In this document: piece after piece, positions 56,094-64,000 of the stretch
Numbering within the stretch: the stretch's first letter is position 1
Layout: the number at the start of each line of letters is the position of its first letter
NCBI GenBank assembly: GCA_029204225.1
Contig: CM055110.1
Location: 3,655,245-3,719,244 of the forward strand
Direction of reading: 5' to 3'
From: Diphasiastrum complanatum
Lineage: Eukaryota > Streptophyta > Lycopodiopsida > Lycopodiales > Lycopodiaceae
DNA: 64,000 bases
The notes under the pieces: generated by a model
Database searches by the model: none
What the model saw: the letters and a program-made list of their open reading frames with translations, nothing else
What the model was told of the DNA's origin: nothing
Made by a program: the position numbers and the translations under genes

Positions 56094-56464
56094 TGTGAAG
56101 ATTAGTAAAAATTATCTTCCTATCTTGAGTTTTGGGACCATGTCCATGATTTTTTCCATTGTAAACTATGTTGTACATAAAGGTATGTGAATTGAGCACA
56201 TAACCTTCTAGAATAGGTCGAGTTTGAGTTAGGTAGATTCACATTTGATGTCATGCAAAAGTTTAGATAGCATGCAATGTCATTCAGTGTGCATGCAAGC
56301 CACATGCAATCAGTGCATGCAACATGCAAAGTGGTTTATGTGATCTACACATGTCTAGGCAATTTTATGAGTTGACATGCAGTACATGCAATATCCATGC
56401 ATGTAGTTACACATGTGGATCCTTGGATAAGATCTTGTAAAGTGTGTGGTGAAGTTCACACGTG
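56094..56464 (+). mobile_element. Copia-2 LTR, right arm
   Basis: Starts TGTGAAGATTAG after AAGGAGGAG and ends at CACACGTG (56457-56464), then switches to copia-1 RNase H. Mirror of 53,566-53,936. Confidence 0.7.
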
Positions 56465-57185
56465 CTAAAAACTTCACAAAAATATTGCAAAACGAATTTG
56501 CAATATCTTCAATTAACAAGAGATTTTGGTTTGTGTTATTGTCGTGATGTAGGGTCCCAGATGCTTTCCTACAGTGATGCTAGCTGGGCATCCCTCAAGG
56601 ACGACTGCAAAAGTGTCTCAGGAGGATGCACCATTGCGTCAAGAACAACAATTCTCTAGGTCAGCAAAAAATAGACCATTGTAGCTCAGTCGTCCTATGA
56701 AGCAGAGTACGTTGCAGCAACAAAGATGGCCAACGAAATAATTTGGCTCAAATAGTTCTTTGACGAATTGGACAAAATGAGGAATGAACGTTTGGTTTTG
56801 CAGATGGACAACACATCTGCAATACATCTGACAAAAGACCCTATGTTTCGCTCAAGGACGAAACACATTGCAATCAAGTACCACTTGATTAGGGATCTGA
56901 TCGGGAAGAAAATGCTGCTGACTACTTTCATTGGAACGAAAGACATGGTTGCTGACATTTTCACAAAGGCCTTGGACAAAGGTCTATTCAAGAAACATAG
57001 GAGAAGTCTTGGAGTCGTCAAGCTATTATGCTTTGAGAGGGAGCTGAAGAAACAAAATGTTTCTAGTGCCAAAGCTTTGCTAGCTTTCAATCCTGAACTT
57101 TTGACAAAAGACGACATGACACGAAATCAGTCGTGCTCCTCAAAGGATCAAGAAGATCGGCCAAGTACCATGGGGTACAAGTATT
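56465..57185 (+). pseudogene. Copia-1 RNase H and 3' end, right arm
   Basis: Mirror of 52,845-53,565 with the same three stops (near 56,657, 56,673 and 56,755). Only one residue differs that I can see (SQKYC versus SKKYC). It runs into the LTR at 57,186. Confidence 0.88.
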
Positions 57186-57598
57186 TGATCAGATATCATG
57201 ACATCAGCAAAAGTACTCTAGATCATGGCTAATCTACCACTCTTGTAATTTGTGAGTAGTTATAGATGTTTCATCTTTCTAATCTAGAAGTTACACGACG
57301 CGACACGAAATTGTTTGTGAACTATATACTTTCTGGCTTGATGTAGAAAAGTAAGCAAGAAGAAGACGAAAATATACAGAATACATGTCCGTCTGTAAGC
57401 GAGACAATTTTTGTAGAGGATCTGTAGATCTAGAAGTCCGCTTGTAAGTGAGACACAAATTATGGGAGAACTGTATTTCTCTCACGCCAATGCACTGCGT
57501 GGATCTGTCATGCAGTGCTTGAAAAATCAAAAAATCAATAGATGATATTGTAGCTGTTGTGCACATATTATTTTGTATGATTGTATGATCTCAAATGA
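57186..57598 (+). mobile_element. Copia-1 LTR fragment, right arm
   Basis: Starts TGATCAGATATC and follows the J LTR (14,107 onward) for about 410 bp. It is then replaced by the gypsy LTR, so the gypsy element inserted in, or recombined with, this copia LTR. Confidence 0.75.
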
Positions 57599-57601
57599 AT
57601 A

Positions 57602-58353
57602 TGTTTGAGGGTTTGTGGATCCCAAGGCAAGCCTAACCCTAGTTAATAAGTGAGAGGGATTTGGCACCTTGCGTGTGTAAGTCCAACCCGATGATCACAT
57701 AGAGATTGGATTAATTAGAAAGTCAATAAAAGGACTTAAGGTGTTTTGCAAGACTTTTAATGTCGTAGGGCCTAAATGTCAAGTTAGTGAATAAAGTTGG
57801 GTTTCCCTCCAATTTGGATGGTTCCCACACTTTTTTTAATTTGAATAATTAGGGAGGCAGAAACGGACCAATAGGATTCAAAGACTAGGGTCCTCCTCTC
57901 TACTATAAAAAAGGACCAACTCGAGTTGTTCCTTATGTTCATTTCCTCATTTCAATTAAGCAGATTGGTTCTCTTCAGGAATGGATTGATGAATGTCCTT
58001 GCTCTCTATCACTTTTCCTCCATCTCTCATGTTTTCTTTCATTTTTTGCTAATTGTTAGATCTGAATGTTATTGGGATTTTTTGTGAGAGAGAAAGAGAG
58101 AGAAAGAAAGAGTAAGCTATCTTTGTTGTGGATGCATAGTGTTAATGGATCGTAGTGTTAATGGATGTGTAGTGGTAATGGTTAGGGTTAATGGATGTTA
58201 GAGTTAGATTTGGATCTTCCATTCATGCTGAAATCTGAACTATACTATCGCTCTCATGGGAACAAACCTACGCGTGACAACTAACTTCGTCTCTTTGATG
58301 CTAGATTGACTAGATCTTGGATTCAGGTTAGGCGAGGAAAGAAACCCACTACA
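57602..58353 (+). mobile_element. Gypsy I 5' LTR, right arm, 752 bp
   Basis: TGTTTGAGGG at the start (G to T change from the left arm) and CACTACA at the end. It is followed by the primer site TGGCACCGTTGCCAGGG at 58,358. A TATAAAAAAGG promoter-like box lies at about 57,904. Confidence 0.85.
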
Positions 58354-59129
58354 ATTTTGGCACCGTTGCCAGGGAGCTACGCCAATTTTTCAGTTTGCAG
58401 CATCTTTGTTGGATGGTTAACTTGCATTAGGCATCTTGTCGTGGCATGAATAGTGTTAGATCTGCATTTTAGGGTTAGTTTGGGATTGATTTTGCCTGAT
58501 TTGAGTGGACTTGTTTGTTTGAAATCTAATTTGATTGTAGAACAGAAAAACCTATTCAGATCATGAATCTTAAGATCAATTTGGATCTGAGATATAAAAA
58601 AAAAACAACAAAAATCGATTAAATCTACTAGATTTTGGTCAAAAAGAGACGAAAATAGTCATCAAAGCTGATAAGTTTTTACCCTCTTTCAGGAAACCTT
58701 CGTTGAGTTGTAGACACCTTCGGTTTTGATCATAGAATCTTCGGTTTGAAGGGTGAAGATTAATTCCTAGCAGATTTTCAAAAACATCAAAAAACACCAA
58801 AAAATCACCAGAACCCTGGATATATGTGTCAACAAGATAATCAATCAAATTTGAGCAAGATTTTTTATTAGATCGAACTTTGGATACACCAATCACATTT
58901 CCATTGAATATACTGAATGTAGCCTGGATATCAACGGAACCTATACCAGATTTGATTGAAGAGGATCTCATACTTGTGAGCCATGCCTTGACTTGTGATG
59001 GAAATGCAGAACTTACAGATGAGTAGATTCTAAATCATATGGATCCGATTTGGAGTGCGTAATGTTTCTGATGAACCAATAAGAAAATCGCCCAAAGTAG
59101 TTATATTGAAGAAAGATAGGATCACATGA
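58354..59129 (+). other. Gypsy I leader and deleted protease region, right arm
   Basis: Leader from the primer site to about 58,816, where the arm jumps over the ~600 bp present on the left (left 50,613-51,214) and continues with the protease-RT connector in broken frames. Contains the CCTTCG/CGAAGG words also seen on the left. Confidence 0.65.
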
Positions 59130-60758
59130 TTGATGATGAAGAAACAAGCTCAGCAACATTATAATACGATCCTGAAATGGAAAAATCCTCCTCAAAAGAT
59201 TGATTCAGCGAATGTGCCACCCTTACTGGATAAAGACAAAGGAAAAGTTGAGGGTGATTCTACAAGTCGGAATTCTAGCAAGGCATCATTGTCTCGGAAG
59301 TCATCACCTCCACGATCAATTCCTGTTAAGAAGGCTAAGCGAAGATCCAAGACAAGTCCTTTCAAAAAAGAACAAGCAGATGCAGTTCAACATGATATGC
59401 CCGAGCATTTTAAATGTTATACATTGGATGATGTGGTTATCATGCTACCTAAAGCACATCGTGAACCTGAAGAATACGTGCCAGACTCAAGAGATGTTTA
59501 CGATGGCCCAACTAGGACACAACCAATGAATCTTGTCGAACCAAGAGAAATGAAAAAGATTGTACAAGTTGGATCACAACTTAATCCTGAACAGTATCAA
59601 ACACTCTGCATGTTACTTATTAAGTATCAAGATTGTTTTGCGTGGACTTATAAAGATCTAAAGGGTATTCCAACATCAGTGATTGAACATACCATACCTT
59701 TAGTACCTGATGCAGTTCCAAAGGTTACAAAGTTCTATCGCTGTAATCCTAATGTTGTGGATCTGATAAAGAAAGAACTTCAGAGACTACTTGACGTCGA
59801 TTTCATTTATGACATTGAGCATATCGAATGGATCTCACCGATTGTCATTGTTTATAAAAAGAATGGGAAATTGAGAATCTGTGTGAACCTCAAGGCGTTA
59901 AACAAAGTGACGTGGAAGGATCACTTTCCATTACCTTTTACTGAAGCATTTTGGATCGCCTTGCTGGAGAAAAAGCCTATAGTTTTCTGGATGGATTTAG
60001 TGGATACAACCAGGTTAAAATAGCACCTACCGATCGTCACAAAACCGCTTTTGCAACAGAATGGGACACCTATGCTTACAAATTAATGCCATTTGGACTC
60101 TATAATACAACAAGTTTGTTCTAACGAGTAATGCAATTTGCTTTTAAAGATTATCTGCAGAAATTCCTTGAAATTTATTTGGATGACCTAGGGGTCCATA
60201 GTACAGATGCAGACCACCTGGATCGATTGGAGAAAGTATTTGAAAGATGCCGCAAATATCAAATTTCTCTAAATCCAAAAAAATGTCAGATATGGGTTTC
60301 CCATGGAGTTGTGCTTGGACATGTGATATCAAGACATGGTATTGCCACCAATTATTCTAAGGTCAAGGTTATTGTGGAATTGCCACTGCCAACAACAATT
60401 CATGGAGTTTCTGTGTTTATGAGTCATGCGAACTACTATCGAATTTTTATTATCTTCTTTGCGGATTTAGCACAACCTATATACAAACTGACTATTGTTC
60501 CTATTTGGACAGTAGAAGCGTTAGAAGCCTTTGAAAAATTAAAAAAAAGCATTAACTTCAGCACCAATATTGTGTTCTCCAGATTGGACGATTGAATTTC
60601 ATGTCCATATGGATGCCTCAAAATACGCCATTGGATCAGTTTGGACGCAGCCAGGAGATAATAAGAAGGATTATCCTGCAAGCATACAACTTACAGATCC
60701 AGAGAAAAATTATTCAACTACAGAATGTGAAGCATTAGCCATGATTTTTTATGTTTGA
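59130..60758 (+). pseudogene. Gypsy I pol, right arm (RT and start of RNase H)
   Basis: Mirror of 48,672-50,300. It has the same frame break after DTTRLK and the same stop before RVMQFAFK. Differences by eye include YVYD/DVYD, VPKK/VYKK, REPKK/REMKK, PIVSWMD/PIVFWMD, KCHIW/KCQIW and KYTIG/KYAIG, so it has drifted more than the copia half. It ends inside RNase H at 60,758, where unrelated sequence begins; integrase is absent. Confidence 0.88.
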
Positions 60759-62628
60759 AACTGACCGTCTTACTTTTGAACTATGAGAAGATGAGTTGGG
60801 CTGTGTTTTAGGAAGATGTTGGCTATGTCTTGCCCTCTGAAAGATGTATGGGTTGTGTTGGTCCAGCCTTTGGTTATGTTTCCTAAAACTGTTGCACATG
60901 CTGTAGTCTCATCAGCCCTTCCTACCGTGCCATTACGTTTGTAGAATAAATAAAAGAGATATAGAAACAGAAGTTACAAGCATCCTAAAGCAGAGATCAG
61001 ACCAAGTTTATTCACACTACTGATCTTTAGAAGAAGACAGATTCATGAAGGGAATCTGATTGCGCTGGTCCTTGGGGAGGGATTCACCCTGGCACATTGG
61101 ATACTACACATTTTATCATTGTCGTCTGCCAGCGAGCTACATTTTGCCCATAAGTGCTTTCTGTCTACTGCAGATCAGTAGTACGTTGTACCTTCACAAG
61201 AAGGGTACAAACCTCCCTCTCTTAGCACGCAATCATCTGTGCCACAGGCAGGCAAGAAGCAACAGTGGATCGCAATGGGTGGTCTAGTAGCGCGGGCAGC
61301 CCATATTCCACCAACGAGCTCTACTAATGTGTAAGGGTGCACAGCAAGCAAGCCAGATCGCATCAGTATTAACAGAAGTTCCTCTCTAATCGGGCCTCTA
61401 GTCACCAAGTTTTACCTCTAACGACTAAAGCCCTCTGCCCATTTTGATCTATGAAATGTAGCGAGCTCCTGCACATCAGTTTAGGGCCAGAATTTTCTTA
61501 CAAGAAGGTACTCTTAGATGAAGGGGCCCCACACTTAATTGTTGAACTGGCAAGACTTGAGCATCAGAGCTGTGATTGAGCCTCCCTTTCTACCGAGCAC
61601 GACCTTTTGAACCAGCACTAAGGTAACTTTTTGATACTTTTGTGTCATAATACTGTGAGGCAGAATGCATATCTTTTAAGATTGGAATGATTGAGATCAG
61701 TACGAAAACGGGCTTTGAGTACCTAACATTTTCAGCTTGTGGGGGCATGTGATGTTCTTTTGTGAATAGCTATTGTTTAGGGTATAAACTCTATGCACAT
61801 GCTTTGGTTTTTCAATACGATTTATGTATAAGTGTAGCCGGGTTCTCCATGGACTAACGTCATGCTCAGAAAGAATAGAGTGTCTATAAAATTCAGTACT
61901 TAGCCCAAATGTTTGTCACACCAATGTGAGTTATAATTTTTTGAGTGATGCTTTAAATAGCATGTGTATGATGAATGTGAAAGATTTGTAGGTAATGACT
62001 TTTGACGGTTATTCTACCCCAACCTCTTGGAATATAGAGGAAGGGATAACAAAAACCCACACCATACCAATCACAAACACCAAACTTTCCTAGTTTGAAC
62101 TTGTAAGACCTTGAGAAAAAGGGATACAACGGAGAAATGATCACTAAATCACCACCTATACTTGTGGTAATGAATTTTGATGGGAGGGATCATGCCATAA
62201 TACATGGGATGTTTTTATGCCAACCGTCGGAGTGTCATCCATAGAATGTAATACCATCCTAAGAGCCTTACACATCAATATTTTTAAAATGTACCTTAGG
62301 ATGATGCTTGAAATATCAATCTTATGTGATGTGATTGAATCCCAAGAGAGACATGAATTTGGATAGACATCAATGACTGTCATGATAACTGATATTATTA
62401 GTTATCTCGATAAGATGACTTATGAACGCAAATTGTGAAAGGGATGTTGACTTTTGTAGTTTCCCTTCTCACCAAAAACAAGTCATGATATGTAAACAAG
62501 TCATGATACGTAAACTCTAGATGAAAGGAATACACACTTTCTAGAACCATCTTTGGGAAATGAAGGACCAACAGTGATGAGTTATGATTTAAACCACACC
62601 TACTCTACGAGTATATAGCAACATGTGA
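60759..62628. other. No feature recognised
   Basis: About 1.9 kb with no retroelement domain, LTR end, primer site or RNA gene that I can identify. Short frames on both strands (for example 61,060-61,408) are unsupported. Confidence 0.5.
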
Positions 62629-63063
62629 GTGTTCAACATAAGGGGTCAGGTGACATATAAATCATCAAGGGAATTATTGGTTGTAGAGAGGAATGAATTG
62701 GAGAGAGTGAAATGTTCTAAAAGTTCGATAAAATCTATGACAAACAGGCGAGACCTACACCTTCTAGAGTTGTTGGGAACCTTAAAACATCCACATGATG
62801 AGTGGGGGTCTTTCGTCACTAGTATCCCTAGAACAATGTCATAAGTAAGAGACAAAGTGCTTATAAATCAAAAAATGACAAATGAGCGCCGACTACGGCG
62901 ATATTGTCCTATACTTCGTTTCACCGAACTCTACGTGACCATCATGGGACTCGATACTACGGTACGTGGCCTTCGAACTGGAGACTTAGCACTTGAGGCC
63001 GATAATGAGAGATTTCGGGTAAGGGCCACACTATACATCAAGATAAATCAATATGGATATTAG
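62629..63063 (+). pseudogene. Unknown ORF with one stop; contains motif copy 1
   Basis: Two open stretches in the same frame (62,629-62,844 and 62,857-63,063) separated by one stop near 62,842, together about 145 residues. I do not recognise it. The first part is charged (VVERNELERVK) and includes HLLELLGTLKHPHDEW. The end holds TVRGLRTGDLALEADNERF and ATLYIKINQ, which resembles a stretch encoded 650 bp downstream. Function unknown. Confidence 0.4.
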
Positions 63064-63179
63064 TAATCACAAGGACCTTACAATTGCAACCTATTGAGCA
63101 AGTGTTAACCTCGATAGACTTCCCATGACAAGTATGGCAATAAGTGACCTACCCCTACCAGGAGACTTCTATCAAGTAG

Positions 63180-63499
63180 TATGACAACAAGCGGCTTATT
63201 ACCACTTCTATAGCCCTTATGTCCAAAGTTTTCTCATCCCAGGAGATCGATTGTTTCGAATCAGACATAGAGCAGATGAGAGCACTTTAAGCTTGTATAA
63301 ATTAGCAGCCAATCTAAACTGGGTATGTGTAGGCTTGACAACCATCCATTATACTGAGTTAGTGATACCTCGTCGGCCTCCCCCTCCAGCTCCTATTGAT
63401 GATGATCTAACTACAATTCTTAGACGCATTACTCAAACTCCAGAAAAGCTAACCCCTACTTCAGAAGAGCCAGCCCCTACACTTGAAGCTAACAAATAA
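63180..63499 (+). CDS. Unknown ORF with proline-rich tail
   Basis: Open frame with FLIPGDRLFRIRHRADES, LAANLNWVCVGLTTIHYTEL and then a Pro-rich tail (RRPPPPAPIDDD..EEPAPTLEANK). No family recognised. It lies between the two motif-bearing frames and might be part of one broken gene with them. Confidence 0.35.
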
Positions 63500-63516
63500 C
63501 CTCGAAAAATTACGTT

Positions 63517-63780
63517 TTGAACGGAGTGCATTTTGGTCCACACGGATTTTGTTTGGTTTTACGTGTTTTAGGGCCTGCCAATATGGATGTCATAGCATTT
63601 GGCACCATAGCTCGAGAGGTTCGTATTGGAGACATTGCCATAGAGATAAACACACATGGATTCCTCATCCTCACCACTATTTACATACGAGAACATCATC
63701 ATTGGGTAGCACAAGCTGTCTATTCACTGCGTATCAATAGCACACTAGTCGCCCTTGGATTTGTGCAAGCACTAAGATGA
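63517..63780 (+). CDS. Unknown ORF; contains motif copy 2
   Basis: Open for 87 residues. GTIAREVRIGDIAIEI, then GF and TTIYIRE align without gaps with the motif at 62,857-63,063 (pattern R-x-G-D-[LI]-A-[LI]-E, then F, then T-[LI]-Y-I-[KR]). The family is not recognised; it could be one half of a decayed tandemly duplicated domain. Confidence 0.4.
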   Translation: MNGVHFGPHGFCLVLRVLGPANMDVIAFGTIAREVRIGDIAIEINTHGFLILTTIYIREHHHWVAQAVYSLRINSTLVALGFVQALR

Positions 63781-64000
63781 AGACGATCTCCCAATGGTCA
63801 TATCTCTGAGAGCTTAGAAAACTCTCATTGACCTGGGAGTGCAGGGTAATTAGTGAGACGCTGATTATTTCGTAATGATAGTGTGGATCCTTTCTTCACT
63901 AAGGTGTTTTGGGTGGACCAATCCCTAGTCAAAATTTGTCCGAACACCATGCCTTTCTCTCTTGCATGATTGGCCATCGTTGTGGATTTTGGTTCCTCTG
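63781..64000. other. No feature recognised
   Basis: Non-coding to the window edge as far as I can see. Confidence 0.5.

Larger units (their letters stand above)
48672..60758. repeat. Giant imperfect palindrome: arms 48,672-54,664 and 55,344-60,758
   Basis: The left arm (5,993 bp) and right arm (5,415 bp) are reverse complements with few mismatches. The order is mirrored exactly: gypsy RNase H/RT, protease region, gypsy LTR, copia LTR fragment, copia RNase H, second copia LTR fragment, second copia RNase H, start of a coiled-coil ORF. The right arm lacks about 600 bp (left 50,613-51,214); the left arm lacks about 20-30 bp near 54,455. Inner matches end at ..TCATCACC; outer matches end at the TTTATGTTTGA word (48,672/60,758). 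Confidence 0.93.

Noticed and set aside
48672-60758. Palindrome as a pure sequencing fold-back artefact
   Set aside because: The arms differ by substitutions and by a ~600-bp deletion, and a fold-back of one molecule would not give a gradient of differences; assembly error is still possible and is noted in the finding.
62629-63780. Assigning the unknown frames to an endogenous virus
   Set aside because: I could not match any named viral protein motif with confidence, so no such call is made.

Overview
The window looks like nuclear DNA of a land plant with a large, repeat-rich genome. There are no operons, ribosome-binding sites or bacterial genes. The only host gene is an intron-containing ABCB (P-glycoprotein/MDR type) ABC transporter with GT..AG junctions. 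Almost everything else is LTR retrotransposon sequence, with the initiator-Met primer site (TGGTATCAGAGC) typical of plant Ty1/copia elements and a TGGCACCGTTGCC site of the plant Ty3/gypsy type. The species cannot be named from the sequence.

Region by region: 1-9,400 carries a decayed ABCB gene on + (half-transporter 1, half-transporter 2, intact second nucleotide-binding domain), with poly-C, (GA)n, a copia RT scrap and a hairpin/minisatellite block in its introns. 9,450-9,550 is a MITE-like foldback. 10,718-13,153 is a truncated copia copy (A). 13,945-15,640 is a copia 3' end, one LTR and a gag start in that order (J). 15,860-18,126 is a copia pol fragment (E) cut by element C. Element C (18,127-30,013, minus) was a complete copia element until D inserted into its gag. 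D (22,518-28,378, plus) is a full-length, apparently intact and very young copia element: two 653-bp LTRs, a 5-bp target duplication, a primer site, one 1,316-residue polyprotein and a polypurine tract. From 30,014 to 42,150 lies a 5'-truncated Ty3/gypsy element (H) with RT-RNaseH-integrase, a long extra 3' coding region and a 3' LTR; copia element B (32,615-38,016) is nested in it. 42,165-45,513 holds remnants of two more copia elements (F, G).

47,177-60,758 is dominated by a giant inverted duplication. A gypsy element (I), two copia 3' fragments and a piece of a gypsy-type 3' ORF are present in mirror image (48,672-54,664 and 55,344-60,758) around a 679-bp loop. 60,759-64,000 holds mostly unrecognised sequence, with a few short open frames that share a repeated motif.

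The elements form an insertion history: D is younger than C, C younger than E, and B younger than H. The two observations most worth following are (1) a coiled-coil protein family encoded 3' of integrase in the gypsy elements, recovered independently at 38,234-41,377 and in the palindrome loop, and (2) a perfect CACACGTGTG palindrome kept in the LTRs of several otherwise different copia families and sitting at two rearrangement junctions.
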